Numbered from the stretch's first letter, positions 10,741 to 24,600 are shown. The stretch: 64,000 nucleotides of DNA from Ziziphus jujuba (GCF_031755915.1 NC_083384.1:3929501-3993500), one strand, 5' to 3'. Numbers and translations: made by a program. The notes: generated from the sequence alone by a model not told the origin.

Positions 10741-11738
10741 GTGAATTTTATTTTTTGTTGTTTGTTTCTAAGTATTAAACAGTTGATTTCTATCAACTTT
10801 AAATAACAAGTGAAAATGTTATAGCTGCTTCACAGTGCTTTGTTTTTTTGTTTTTCAAATAAATTTTGAGCAAATATGTTATTGATGTATGGCGACGCAT
10901 AAATACCATTATGCGTCGCCTATTACTGTGAAATTTTTTTTTTTTGGTTTTTTTATAAGTATTAAACAGTTGATTTCTTTCAACTTTAAATAACAGGTGA
11001 AAATGTTATAGCTGCTTCAGAATGCTTTTTTTTTTTGTTTTTTCAATTAAATTTTTAGAAAATACGTTATTGATATATGGCGACGCATAAATACCATTAT
11101 GCGTCGCCTATTATTGTGAAATTTTTTTATTTTTGTTTTTTTCTATGTATTAAACAGTTGATTTCTTTCAACTTTAAATAACAAGTGAAAATGTTATAGC
11201 TGCTTCACAGTGCTTTTTTTTTTGTTTTGTCAAATAAATTTTTAGAAAATATGTTATTGATGTATGGCGACGCATAAATACCATTATGCGTTGCCTATTA
11301 TTGTGAAATTTTTTTTTTTGTTTTTTTCTAAGTATTAAACAGTTGATTTCTTTCAACTTTAAATAACAAGTGAAAATATTATAGCTGCTTCACAGTGCTT
11401 TTTTTTTTTTTGGTTTTTTCAAATAAATTTTTAGAAAATATGTTATTAATATACGGCGACGCATAAATACTATTATGTTTTGCCTATTATTGTGAATTTT
11501 ATTTTTTGTTGTTTGTTTCTAAGTATTAAACAGTTGATTTCTTTTAACTTTAAATAACAAGTGAAAATGTTATAGCTGCTTCATAGTGCTTTTTTTTTTT
11601 TTTTCAAATAAATTTTGAGCAAATATGTTATTGATGTATCGCTACGCATAAATACCATTATGCGTCGCCTATTATTGTGAAATTTTTTTTTTTGTTTTTT
11701 TCTAAGTATTAAACAGTTGATTTCTTTCAACTTTAAAT
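10741..11738 (+). repeat. Partial third copy of the 2,059-bp HOR
   Basis: Matches about 8682-9679 at an offset of 2,059 bp, for example the CTTTGTTTTTTTGTTTTTC linker at about 8781 and 10840. It lacks two variants shared by copies 1 and 2: it has GATTTCTTTCAAC where they have GATTTCATTCAAC, and CAGTTGATTTC where they have CAGTCGATTTC. So it split off before copies 1 and 2 separated. Confidence 0.75.
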
Positions 11739-11905
11739 AGCAAGTGATAATGTTATAGCTGCTTTACAGTGCTTTTTTTTTGTTTTTTCAAATAAATTTT
11801 TAGAAAATATGTTATTGATATATCGCGACGCATAAATACTATTATGTTTTGCCTATTATTGTGAATTTTATTTTATTTTTGTTTTTTTCTAAGTATTAAA
11901 CAGTT

Positions 11906-12009
11906 GATTTCTTTCAACTTTAAATAACAAGTGAAAATGTTATAGCTGCTTCACAGTGATTTCTTTCAACTTTAAATAACAAGTGAAAATGTTATAGCTG
12001 CTTCACAGT
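11906..12009 (+). repeat. 52-bp internal duplication 1
   Basis: The segment from GATTTC through TTCACAGT occurs twice in tandem (11906-11957 and 11958-12009), so T tract 2 is preceded by two copies of the stem-loop and GTGAA/TTCAC region. The junction reads CACAGTGATTTC where an ordinary unit reads AACAGTTGATTTC; the shared ACAGT suggests slippage at microhomology. Confidence 0.9.
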
Positions 12010-12258
12010 GTTTTTTTTTTTTTTTTGTTTATTCAAATAAATTTTTAGAAAATATGTTATTGATATATAGCGACGCATAAGTACCATTATGTGTCGCCTA
12101 TTATTGTGAAATTTCTTTTTTTTTTTGTTTTTTTTCTAAGTATAAAACAGTTGATTTCTTTCAACTTTAAATAACAAGTGAAAATGTTATATCTGCTTCA
12201 CAGTGCTTTTTTTTTTGTTTTTTCAAATAAATTTTTAGAAAATATGTTATTGATATAT

Positions 12259-12288
12259 GGCGACGCATAATGGTATTTATGCGTCGCC
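12259..12288. repeat. Loop-inverted palindrome 1
   Basis: Perfect arms GGCGACGCATAA and TTATGCGTCGCC, but the loop reads TGGTAT, the reverse complement of the usual ATACCA. The whole 30 bp is therefore the exact reverse complement of the standard palindrome, while the flanks keep the normal orientation. A near-matching sibling with the normal loop lies at 13011-13040. Confidence 0.92.
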
Positions 12289-12451
12289 TATTATTGTAAA
12301 AATTTTGTTTTTTTGTTTTTTTCTAAGTATTATACAGTTGATTTCTTTCAACTTTAAATAACAAGTGAAAATGTTATAGCTGCTTCACAGTGTTTTTTTT
12401 TTTTTTTTTGTTTATTCAAATAAATTTTTAGAAAATATGTTATTGATATAT

Positions 12452-12481
12452 GGCGATGCATAATGGTAATTATGCGTCGCC
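12452..12481. repeat. Loop-inverted palindrome 2 (variant)
   Basis: Loop TGGTAA with left arm GGCGATGCATAA (one CpG-to-TpG change). It is the next monomer after the inverted palindrome at 12259, so it probably descends from the same event and then mutated. Confidence 0.88.
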
Positions 12482-13841
12482 TATTATTGTGAAATTTCTT
12501 TTTTTTTTTTGTTTTTTTTCTAAGTATAAAACAGTTGATTTCTTTCAACTTTAAATAACAAGTGAAAATATTATTGCTGCTTCACAGTGCTTTTTTTTTT
12601 TTTTCAAATAAATTTTTAGCAAATATGTTATTGATGTATGGCGACGCATAAATACCATTATGCGTCGCCTATTATTGTGAAATTTTTTTTTTGGTTTTTT
12701 TCTAAGTATTAAACAGTTGATTTCTTTCAACTTTAAATAGCAAGTGATAATGTTATAGCTGCTTTACAGTGCTTTTTTTTTGTTTTTTCAAATAAATTTT
12801 TAGAAAATATGCTATTGATGTATGGCGACGCATAAATACCATTATGCGTCGCCTATTATTGTGAAATTTTTTTTTTTTTGTTTTTTTCTAAGTATTAAAC
12901 AGTTGATTTATTTCAACTTTAAATAACAAGTGAAAATGTTATAGCTGCTTCACAGTGCTTTTTTTTTTGTTTTTTCAAATAAATTTTTAGAAAATATGTT
13001 ATTGATATATGGCGACGCATAAATACCATTATGCGTCGCCTATTATTGTGAAAATTTTGTTTTTTTGTTTTTTTCTAAGTATTATACAGTTGATTTCTTT
13101 CAACTTTAAATAACAAGTGAAAATGTTATAGCTGCTTCACAGTGTTTTTTTTTTTTTTTTGTTTATTCAAATAAATTTTTAGAAAATATGTTATTGATAT
13201 ATCGCGACGCATAAATACTATTATGTTTTACCTATTATTGTGAATTTTATTTTATTTTTGTTTTTTTCTAAGTATTAAACAGTTGATTTCTTTCAACTTT
13301 AAATAACAAGTGAAAATGTTATAGCTGCTTCACGGTGCTTTTTTTTTTGTTTTTTCAAATAAATTTTTAGAAAATATGTTATTGATATATGGCGACGCAT
13401 AAATACCATTATGCGTCGCCTATTATTGTGGAAATTTTTTTTTTTGTTGTTTTCTAAGTATTAAACAATTGATTTCCTTCAACTTTAAATAACAAGTGAA
13501 AATGTTATAGCTGCTTCACAGTGTTTTTTTTTTTTTTTCAAATAAATTTTTAGAAAATATGTTATTGATATACGGCGACGCATAAATACTATTATGTTTT
13601 GCCTATTATTGTGAATTTTATTTTTTGTTGTTTTTTTCTAAGTATTAAACAGTTGATTTGTTTGAACTTCAAATAACAAGTGAAAATGTTATAGCTGCTT
13701 TACGGTGCTTTTTTTTTTTGTTTTTTCAAATAAATTTTTAGAAAATATGTTATTGATATATGGCGATGCATAAATACCATTATGCGTCGCCTATTATTGT
13801 GGAAATTTGTTTTTTTGTTTTTTTCTAAGTATTAAACAATT

Positions 13842-13945
13842 GATTTCCTTCAACTTTAAATAACAAGTGAAAATGTTATAGCTGCTTCACAGTGATTTCT
13901 TTCAACTTTAAATAACAAGTGAAAATGTTATAGCTGCTTCACAGT
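13842..13945 (+). repeat. 52-bp internal duplication 2
   Basis: Same junction (CACAGTGATTTC at about 13890) as the duplication at 11906, but its first copy reads GATTTCC after CAATTG, so it sits in a different monomer class and is either a separate event or a gene-conversion product. A long T run follows. Confidence 0.88.
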
Positions 13946-14464
13946 GTTTTTTTTTTTTTTTTGTTTATTCAAATAAAGTTTTAGAAAATATGTTATTGAT
14001 GTATGGCGACGCATAAATACCATTATACTTCGCCTATTATTGTGAAAATTTTGTTTTTTTGTTTTTTTGTAATTATTGAACAGTTGATTTATTTCAACTT
14101 TAAATAACAAGTGAAAATGTTATAGCTGCATCACAGGGCTTTTTTTTTTTGTTTTGTCAAATAAAGTTTTAGAAAATATGTTATTGATGTATGGCGATGC
14201 ATAAATACCATTATGCGTCGCCTATTATTGTGAAATTTTTTTTTTTCTGTTTTTTTCTAAGTATTAAACAGTTGATTTCTTTCAACTTTAAATAACAAGT
14301 GAAAATGTTATAGCTGCTTCACAGTGTTTTTTTTTTTTATGTTTATTCAAATAAATTTTAAGAAAATATGTTATTGATATATAGCGACGCATAAATACTA
14401 TTATGTTTTGCCTATTATTGTGAATTTTATTTTATTTTTGTTTTTTTCTAAGTATTAAACAGTT

Positions 14465-14568
14465 GATTTCTTTCAACTTTAAATAACAAGTGAAAATGTT
14501 ATAGCTGCTTCACAGTGATTTCTTTCAACTTTAAATAACAAGTGAAAATGTTATAGCTGCTTCACAGT
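14465..14568 (+). repeat. 52-bp internal duplication 3
   Basis: First copy 14465-14516, second from 14517, in a monomer with an AGCGACGC left arm and an eroded right arm. The junction is identical to the others. Confidence 0.9.
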
Positions 14569-15273
14569 GTTTTTTTTTTTTTTTTGTTTATTCAAATCAA
14601 TTTTTAGAAAATATGTTATTGATATATAGCGACGCATAAGTACCATTTTGCGTCGCCTATTATTGTGAAATTTCTTTTTTTTTTTGTTTTTTTTCTAAGT
14701 ATAAAACAGTTGATTTCTTTCAACTTTAAATAACAAGTGAAAATATTATAGCTGCTTCACAGTGCTTTTTTTTTTTTTTCAAATAAATTTTTAGCAAATA
14801 TGTTATTGATGTATGGCGACGCATAAATACCATTATGCGTCGCCTATTATTGTGAAATTTTTTTTTTTTGTTTTTTTCTAAGTATTAAACAGTTGATTTC
14901 TTTCAACTTTAAATAGCAAGTGATAATGTTATAGCTGCTCTACAGTGCTTTTTTTTTTGTTTTTTCAAATAAATTTTTAGAAAATAGGTTATTAATATAC
15001 CGCGACGCATAAATACTATTATGTTTTGCCTATTATTGTGAATTTTATTTTATTTTTGTTTTTTTCTAAGTATTAAACAGTTGATTTCTTTCAACTTTAA
15101 ATAACAAGTGAAAATGTTATATCTGCTTCACAGTGTTTTTTTTTTTTTTGTTTATTCAAATAAATTTTTAGAAAATATGTTATTGATATATAGCGACGCA
15201 TAAATACTATTATGTTTTGCCTATTATTGTGAATTTTATTTTATTTTTGTTTTTTTCTAAGTATTAAACAGTT

Positions 15274-15377
15274 GATTTCTTTCAACTTTAAATAACAAGT
15301 GAAAATGTTATAGCTGCTTCACAGTGATTTCTTTCAACTTTAAATAACAAGTGAAAATGTTATAGCTGCTTCACAGT
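15274..15377 (+). repeat. 52-bp internal duplication 4
   Basis: First copy 15274-15325, second from 15326, in the first 6.61-kb block. Its counterpart in the second block lies about 6,612 bp downstream. Confidence 0.9.
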
Positions 15378-16439
15378 GTTTTTTTTTTTTTTTTTTGGTT
15401 ATTCAAATAAATTTTTAGAAAATATGTTATTGATATATAGCGACGCATAAGTACCATTTTGCGTCGCCTATTATTGTGAAATTTCTTTTTTTTTTTGTTT
15501 TTTTTCTAAGTATAAAACAGTTGATTTCTTTCAACTTTAAATAACAAGTGAAAATATTATAGCTGCTTCACAGTGCTTTTTTTTTTTTTGAAATAAATTT
15601 TTAGCAAATATGTTATTGATGTATGGCGACGCATAAATACCATTATGCGTCGCCTATTATTGTGAAATTTTTTTTTTTTGTTTTTTTCTAAGTATTAAAC
15701 AGTTGATTTCTTTCAACTTTAAATAGCAAGTGATAATGTTATAGCTGCTTTACAGTGCTTTTTTTTTTTGTTTTTTCAAATAAATTTTTAGAAAATATGT
15801 TATTGATATATCGCGACGCATAAATACTATTATGTTTTGCCTATTATTGTGAATTTTATTTTATTTTTGTTTTTTTCTAAGTATTAAACAGTTGATTTCT
15901 TTCAACTTTAAATAACAAGTGAAAATGTTATATCTGCTTCACAGTGTTTTTTTTTTTTTTGTTTATTCAAATAAATTTTTAGAAAATATGTTATTGATAT
16001 ATAGCGACGCATAAGTACCATTATGCGTCGCCTATTATTGTGAAATTTCTTTTTTTTTTTTGTTTTTTTTCTAAGTATAAAACAGTTGATTTCTTTCAAC
16101 TTTAAATAACAAGTGAAAATGTTATAGCTGCTTCACAGTGCTTTTTTTTTTTGTTTTGTCAAATAAAGTTTTAGAAAATATGTTATTGATGTATGGCGAC
16201 GCATAAATACCATTATGCGTCGCCTATTATTGTGAAATTTTTTTTTTTTGTTTTTTTCTCAGTATTAAACAGTTGATTTCTTTCAACTTTAAATAGCAAG
16301 TGATAATGTTATAGCTGCTTCACAGTGCTTTTTTTTTTTGTTTTTTCAAATAAATTTTTAGAAAATATGTTATTGATGTATGGCGACGCATAAATACCAA
16401 TATGCGTCGCCTATTATTGTGAAATTTTTTTTTTTGTTT

Positions 16440-18680
16440 TTTTCTAAGTATTAACAGTTGATTTCTGTCAACTTTAAATAAAAGTGAAAATGTTATAGCT
16501 GCTTCACAGTGCTTTTTTTTTTTTGTTTTTTCAAATAAATTTTTAGTAAATATGTTATTGATATACGGCGACGCATAAATACTATTATGTTTTGCTTATT
16601 ATAGTGAATTTTATTTTTTGTTGTTTTTTTCTAAGTATTAAACAGTTGATTTCTTTCATCTTTAAATAAAAGTGAAAATGTTATAGCTGCTTCACAGTGC
16701 TTTTTTTTTTTTGTTTTTTCAAATAAATTTTTAGTAAATATGTTATTGATATACGGCGACGCATAAATACTATTATGTTTTGCCTGTTATTGTGAATTTT
16801 ATTTTTTGTTGTTTTTTTCTAAGTATTAAACAGTTGATTTCTTTCAACTTTAAATAACAAGTGAAAATGTTATAGCAGCTTCACAGTGCTTTTTTTTGTT
16901 TGTTTATTCAAATAAATTTTTAGAAAATATGTTATTGATATATAGCGACGCATAAGTACCATTATGCGTCGCCTATTATTGTGAAATTTCTTTTTTTTTT
17001 TTGTTTTTTTTCTAAGTATAAAACAGTTGATTTCTTTCAACTTTATATAACAAGTGAAAATGTTATAGCTGCTTCACAGTGCTTTTTTTTTTGTTTTGTC
17101 AAATAAAGTTTTAGAAAATATGTTATTGATGTATGGCGACGCATAAATACCATTATGCGTCGCCTATTATTGTGAAATTTTTTTTTTTGTTTTTTTCTCA
17201 GTATTAAACAGTTGATTTCTTTCAACTTTAAATAGCAAGTGATAATGTTATAGCTGCTTCACAGTGCTTTTTTTTTTTTGTTTTTTCAAATAAATTTTTA
17301 GAAAATATGTTATTGATGTATGGCGACGCATAAATACCAATATGCGCCGCCTATTATTGTGAAATTTTTTTTTTTGTTTTTTTCTAAGTATTATACAGTT
17401 GATTTCTTTCAACTTTAAACAACAAGTGAAAATGTTATAGCTGCTTCACAATGCTTTTTTTTTTTGTTTTTTCAAATAAATTTTTAGAAAATATGTTATT
17501 GATGTATGGCGACGCATAAATACCATTATCCGTCGCCTATTATTGTGAAAATATTTTTTTGTTTTTTTCTAAGTATTAAACAGTTGATTTCTTTCAACTT
17601 TAAATAAAAGTGAAAATGTTATAGCTGCTTCACAGTGCATTTTTTTTTTGTATTTTCAAATAAATTTTTAGAAAATATGTTATTGATATACGGCGACGCA
17701 TAAATACTATTATGTTTTGCCTATTATTGTGAATTTTATTTTTTGTTGTTTTTTTCTAAGTATTAAACAGTTGATTTGTTTGAACTTTAAATAACAAGTG
17801 AAAATGTTATAGCTTATTCACAGTGCTTTTTTTTTGTTTTTTCAAATAAATTTTTAGAAAATATGTTATTGATATATGGCGACGCATAAATTCCATTATG
17901 CGTCACCTATTATTGTGAAAATTTTGTTTTTTTGTTTTTTTCTAAGTATTAAACAGTTGATTTATTTCAACTTTAAATAACAAGTGAAAATGTTATAGCT
18001 GCTTCACAGGGCTTTTTTTTTTTGTTTTGTGTAATAAATTTTTAGAAAATATGTTATTGATGTATGGCGACGCATAAATACCATTATGCGTCGCCTATTG
18101 TTGTGAAATTTTTTTATTTTGTTTTTTTTTAAGTATTAAACAGTTGATTTCTTTCAACTTTAAATAGCAAGTGATAATGTTATAGCTGCTTCACAGTGCT
18201 TTTTTTTTTGTTTTTTCAAATAAAGTTTTAGAAAATATGTTATTGATGTATGGCGACGCATAAATACCAATATGCGTCGCCTATTATTGTGAAATTTTTT
18301 TTTTTTTGCATTTTTCTAAGTATTAAACAGTTGATTTCTTTCAACTTTAAATAGCAAGTGATAATGTTATAGCTGCTTCACAGTGCTTTCTTTTTTTGTT
18401 TTTTCAAATAAATTTTTAGAAAATACGTTATTGATATATGGCGACGCATAAATACTATTATGCGTCGCCTATTATTGTGAAATTTTTTTATTTTTGTTTT
18501 TTCTATGTATTAAACAGTTGATTTCTTTCAACTTTAAATAACAAGTGAAAATGTTATAGCTGCTTCACAGTGCTTTTTTTTTTTTTTTTCAAATAAATTT
18601 TGAGCAAATATGTTATTGATGTATCGCTACGCATAAATACCAATATGCGTCGCCTATTATTGTGAAATTTTTTTATTTTT
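16440..18680 (+). repeat. 2.24-kb twelve-monomer HOR, copy 1 (inside the 6.61-kb block)
   Basis: The order of monomer types recurs about 2,244 bp on: GTATTAACAGTTG (about 16449 and 18694), GCGCCGCC right arms (about 17345 and 19588), GCTTATTCACAG (about 17811 and 20055) and TTTGCATTTTTC (about 18306 and 20549). Minor differences between copies, such as GTGTAATAAA against GTCTAATAAA, make it older than the 6.61-kb duplication that contains it. Confidence 0.8.
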
Positions 18681-20925
18681 GTTTTTTCTAAGTATTAACA
18701 GTTGATTTCTGTCAACTTTAAATAAAAGTGAAAATGTTATAGCTGCTTCACAGTGCTTTTTTTTTTTTGTTTTTTCAAATAAATTTTTAGTAAATATGTT
18801 ATTGATATACGGCGACGCACAAATACTATTATGTTTTGCCTATTATAGTGAATTTTATTTTTTGTTGTTTTTTTCTAAGTATTAAACAGTTGATTTCTTT
18901 CAACTTTAAATAAAAGTGAAAATGTTATAGCTGCTTCACAGTGCTTTTTTTTTTTTGTTTTTTCAAATAAATTTTTAGTAAATATGTTATTGATATACGG
19001 CGACGCATAAATACTATTATGTTTTGCCTATTATTGTGAATTTTATTTTTTGTTGTTTTTTTCTAAGTATTAAACAGTTGATTTCTTTCAACTTTAAATA
19101 ACAAGTGAAAATGTTATAGCAGCTTCACAGTGCTTTTTTTTGTTTGTTTATTCAAATAAATTTTTAGAAAATATGTTATTGATATATAGCGACGCATAAG
19201 TACCATTATGCGTCGCCTATTATTGTGAAATTTCTTTTTTATTTTTGTTTTTTTTCTAAGTATAAAACAGTTGATTTCTTTCAACTTTATATAACAAGTG
19301 AAAATGTTATAGCTGCTTCACAGTGCTTTTTTTTTTGTTTTGTCAAATAAAGTTTTAGAAAATATGTTATTGATGTATGGCGACGCATAAATACCATTTT
19401 GCGTCGCCTATTATTGTGAAATTTTTTTTTTTTTTTTTTTCTCAGTATTAAACAGTTGATTTCTTTCAACTTTAAATAGCAAGTGATAATGTTATAGCTG
19501 CTTCACAGTGCTTTTTTTTTTTGTTTTTTCAAATATATTTTTAGAAAATATGTTATTGATGTATGGCGACGCATAAATACCAATATGCGCCGCCTATTAT
19601 TGTGAAATTTTTTTTTTTGTTTTTTTCTAAGTATTATACAGTTGATTTCTTTCAACTTTAAACAACAAGTGAAAATGTTATAGCTGCTTCACAATGCTTT
19701 TTTTTTTTGTTTTTTCAAATAAATTTTTAGAAAATATGTTATTGATGTATGGCGACGCATAAATACCATTATCCGTCGCCTATTATTGTGAAAATTTTTT
19801 TTTGTTTTTTTCTAAGTATTAAACAGTTGATTTCTTTCAACTTTAAATAAAAGTGAAAATGTTATAGCTGCTTCACAGTGCTTTTTTTTTTTGTATTTTC
19901 AAATAAATTTTTAGAAAATATGTTATTGATATACGGCGACGCATAAATACTATTATGTTTTGCCTATTATTGTGAATTTTATTTTTTGTTGTTTTTTTCT
20001 AAGTATTAAACAGTTGATTTGTTTGAACTTTAAATAACAAGTGAAAATGTTATAGCTTATTCACAGTGCTTTTTTTTTGTTTTTTCAAATAAATTTTTAG
20101 AAAATATGTTATTGATATATGGCGACGCATAAATTCCATTATGCGTCACCTATTATTGTGAAAATTTTGTTTTTTTGTTTTTTTCTAAGTATTAAACAGT
20201 TGATTTATTTCAACTTTAAATAACAAGTGAAAATGTTATAGCTGCTTCACAGGGCTTTTTTTTTTTGTTTTGTCTAATAAATTTTTAGAAAATATGTTAT
20301 TGATGTATGGCGACGCATAAATACCATTATGCGTCGCCTATTATTGTGAAATTTTTTTTTTTTGTTTTTTTTTAAGTATTAAACAGTTGATTTCTTTCAA
20401 CTTTAAATAGCAAGTGATAATGTTATAGCTGCTTCACAGTGCTTTTTTTTTTGTTTTTTCAAATAAAGTTTTAGAAAATATGTTATTGATGTATGGCGAC
20501 GCATAAATACCAATATGCGTCGCCTATTATTGTGAATTTTTTTTTTTTTTGCATTTTTCTAAGTATTAAACAGTTGATTTCTTTCAACTTTAAATAGCAA
20601 GTGATAATGTTATAGCTGCTTCACAGTGCTTTCTTTTTTTGTTTTTTCAAATAAATTTTTAGAAAATACGTTATTGATATATGGCGACGCATAAATACTA
20701 TTATGCGTCGCCTATTATTGTGAAATTTTTTTATTTTTGTTTTTTCTATGTATTAAACAGTTGATTTCTTTCAACTTTAAATAACAAGTGAAAATGTTAT
20801 AGCTGCTTCACAGTGCTTTTTTTTTTTGTTTTTTCAAATAAATTTTGAGCAAATATGTTATTGATGTATCGCTACGCATAAATACCATTATGCGTCCCCT
20901 ATTATTGTGAAAATTTTTTTTTTTG
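18681..20925 (+). repeat. 2.24-kb twelve-monomer HOR, copy 2
   Basis: Second copy of the twelve-monomer order. It carries its own marks: CGCACAAATAC at about 18815, a T run of about 22 near 19420, ATATATTTTTAG at about 19533 and GTCTAATAAA at about 20271. It ends in a TCGCTACGC palindrome type near 20868. Confidence 0.8.
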
Positions 20926-21660
20926 TTTTTTTCTAAGTATTATACAGTTGATTTCTTTCAACTTTAAACAACAAGTGAAAATGTTATAGCTGCTTCACGG
21001 TGCTTTTTTTTTTTGTTTTTTCAAATAAATTTTTAGAAAATATGTTATTGATATATGGCGACGCATAAATACCATTATGCGTCGCCTATTATTGTGAATT
21101 TTTTTTTTTTGTTTTTTTCTAAGTATTAAACAATTGATTTCCTTCAACTTTAAATAACAAGTGAAAATGTTATAGCTGCTTCACAGTGCTTTTTTTTTTG
21201 TTTTTTCAAATAAATTTTTAGAAAATATGTTATTGATATATGGCGACGCATACATACCATTATGCGTCGCCTATTATTGTGAATTTTTTTTTTTGTTTTT
21301 TTCTAAGTATTAAACAATTGATTTCTTTCAACTTTAAATAACAAGTGAAAATGTTATAGCTGCTTCACAGTGTTTTTTTTTTTGTTTATTCAAATAAATT
21401 TTAAGAAAATATGTTATTGATATATGGCGACGCATAAATACCATTATGCGTCGCCTATTATTGTGAATTTTTTTTTTTGTTTTTTTCTAAGTATTAAACA
21501 ATTGATTTCCTTCAACTTTAAATAACAAGTGAAAATGTTATAGCTGCTTCACAGTGTTTTTTTTTTTTTTGTTTATTCAAATAAATTTTAAGAAAATATG
21601 TTATTGATATATTGCGACGCATAAATACTATTATGTTTTGCCTATTATTGTGAATTTTAT

Positions 21661-24600
21661 TTTATTTTTGTTTTTTTCTAAGTATTAAACAGTTGATTTC
21701 TTTCAACTTTAAATAACAAGTGAAAATGTTATATCTGCTTCACAGTGTTTTTTTTTTTTTTGTTTATTCAAATAAATTTTTAGAAAATATGTTATTGATA
21801 TATAGCGACGCATAAATACTATTATGTTTTGCCTATTATTGTGAATTTTATTTTATTTTTGTTTTTTTCTAAGTATTAAACAGTTGATTTCTTTCAACTT
21901 TAAATAACAAGTGAAAATGTTATAGCTGCTTCACAGTGATTTCTTTCAACTTTAAATAACAAGTGAAAATGTTATAGCTGCTTCACAGTGTTTTTTTTTT
22001 TTTTTTTTGGTTATTCAAATAAATTTTTAGAAAATATGTTATTGATATATAGCGACGCATAAGTACCATTTTGCGTCGCCTATTATTGTGAAATTTCTTT
22101 TTTTTTTTGTTTTTTTTCTAAGTATAAAACAGTTGATTTCTTTCAACTTTAAATAACAAGTGAAAATATTATAGCTGCTTCACAGTGCTTTTTTTTTTTT
22201 TGAAATAAATTTTTAGCAAATATGTTATTGATGTATGGCGACGCATAAATACCATTATGCGTCGCCTATTATTGTGAAATTTTTTTTTTTTGTTTTTTTC
22301 TAAGTATTAAACAGTTGATTTCTTTCAACTTTAAATAGCAAGTGATAATGTTATAGCTGCTTTACAGTGCTTTTTTTTTTTGTTTTTTCAAATAAATTTT
22401 TAGAAAATATGTTATTGATATATCGCGACGCATAAATACTATTATGTTTTGCCTATTATTGTGAATTTTATTTTATTTTTGTTTTTTTCTAAGTATTAAA
22501 CAGTTGATTTCTTTCAACTTTAAATAACAAGTGAAAATGTTATATCTGCTTCACAGTGTTTTTTTTTTTTTTGTTTATTCAAATAAATTTTTAGAAAATA
22601 TGTTATTGATATATAGCGACGCATAAGTACCATTATGCGTCGCCTATTATTGTGAAATTTCTTTTTTTTTTTTGTTTTTTTTCTAAGTATAAAACAGTTG
22701 ATTTCTTTCAACTTTAAATAACAAGTGAAAATGTTATAGCTGCTTCACAGTGCTTTTTTTTTTGTTTTGTCAAATAAAGTTTTAGAAAATATGTTATTGA
22801 TGTATGGCGACGCATAAATACCATTATGCGTCGCCTATTATTGTGAAATTTTTTTTTTTTGTTTTTTTCTCAGTATTAAACAGTTGATTTCTTTCAACTT
22901 TAAATAGCAAGTGATAATGTTATAGCTGCTTCACAGTGCTTTTTTTTTTTGTTTTTTCAAATAAATTTTTAGAAAATATGTTATTGATGTATGGCGACGC
23001 ATAAATACCAATATGCGTCGCCTATTATTGTGAAATTTTTTTTTTTGTTTTTTTCTAAGTATTAACAGTTGATTTCTGTCAACTTTAAATAAAAGTGAAA
23101 ATGTTATAGCTGCTTCACAGTGCTTTTTTTTTTTTGTTTTTTCAAATAAATTTTTAGTAAATATGTTATTGATATACGGCGACGCATAAATACTATTATG
23201 TTTTGCTTATTATAGTGAATTTTATTTTTTGTTGTTTTTTTCTAAGTATTAAACAGTTGATTTCTTTCATCTTTAAATAAAAGTGAAAATGTTATAGCTG
23301 CTTCACAGTGCTTTTTTTTTTTTGTTTTTTCAAATAAATTTTTAGTAAATATGTTATTGATATACGGCGACGCATAAATACTATTATGTTTTGCCTGTTA
23401 TTGTGAATTTTATTTTTTGTTGTTTTTTTCTAAGTATTAAACAGTTGATTTCTTTCAACTTTAAATAACAAGTGAAAATGTTATAGCAGCTTCACAGTGC
23501 TTTTTTTTGTTTGTTTATTCAAATAAATTTTTAGAAAATATGTTATTGATATATAGCGACGCATAAGTACCATTATGCGTCGCCTATTATTGTGAAATTT
23601 CTTTTTTTTTTTTGTTTTTTTTCTAAGTATAAAACAGTTGATTTCTTTCAACTTTATATAACAAGTGAAAATGTTATAGCTGCTTCACAGTGCTTTTTTT
23701 TTTGTTTTGTCAAATAAAGTTTTAGAAAATATGTTATTGATGTATGGCGACGCATAAATACCATTATGCGTCGCCTATTATTGTGAAATTTTTTTTTTTG
23801 TTTTTTTCTCAGTATTAAACAGTTGATTTCTTTCAACTTTAAATAGCAAGTGATAATGTTATAGCTGCTTCACAGTGCTTTTTTTTTTTTGTTTTTTCAA
23901 ATAAATTTTTAGAAAATATGTTATTGATGTATGGCGACGCATAAATACCAATATGCGCCGCCTATTATTGTGAAATTTTTTTTTTTGTTTTTTTCTAAGT
24001 ATTATACAGTTGATTTCTTTCAACTTTAAACAACAAGTGAAAATGTTATAGCTGCTTCACAATGCTTTTTTTTTTTGTTTTTTCAAATAAATTTTTAGAA
24101 AATATGTTATTGATGTATGGCGACGCATAAATACCATTATCCGTCGCCTATTATTGTGAAAATATTTTTTTGTTTTTTTCTAAGTATTAAACAGTTGATT
24201 TCTTTCAACTTTAAATAAAAGTGAAAATGTTATAGCTGCTTCACAGTGCATTTTTTTTTTGTATTTTCAAATAAATTTTTAGAAAATATGTTATTGATAT
24301 ACGGCGACGCATAAATACTATTATGTTTTGCCTATTATTGTGAATTTTATTTTTTGTTGTTTTTTTCTAAGTATTAAACAGTTGATTTGTTTGAACTTTA
24401 AATAACAAGTGAAAATGTTATAGCTTATTCACAGTGCTTTTTTTTTGTTTTTTCAAATAAATTTTTAGAAAATATGTTATTGATATATGGCGACGCATAA
24501 ATTCCATTATGCGTCACCTATTATTGTGAAAATTTTGTTTTTTTGTTTTTTTCTAAGTATTAAACAGTTGATTTATTTCAACTTTAAATAACAAGTGAAA

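Larger units (their letters stand above)
11739..15050 (+). repeat. Irregular satellite domain with partial duplications
   Basis: No clear HOR period. It introduces new monomer types: AGCGACGCATAAG-type palindromes, CTTTTTTTTTTG tracts with TATAAAACAG, TTTATTTTATTTTTG tracts, and GCAAGTGATAATG with TTTACAGTGC. It holds three 52-bp partial duplications and two loop-inverted palindromes. It may be an older, less homogenised zone, or a seed for the larger blocks to the right, which reuse these types. Confidence 0.7.
15051..21660 (+). repeat. 6.61-kb HOR block, copy 1
   Basis: About 35 monomers plus one 52-bp duplication. Landmarks recur at +6,611 or +6,612: the 52-bp junction (15326 and 21938), the AACAGTTGATTTCTG deletion form (about 16452 and 23063), GCGCCGCC (about 17345 and 23956) and the TTTGCATTTTTC tract (about 18306 and 24917). 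Left of about 15050 the sequences differ (AGGTTATTAATATACCGCG against ATGTTATTGATATATTGCG). Confidence 0.85.
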
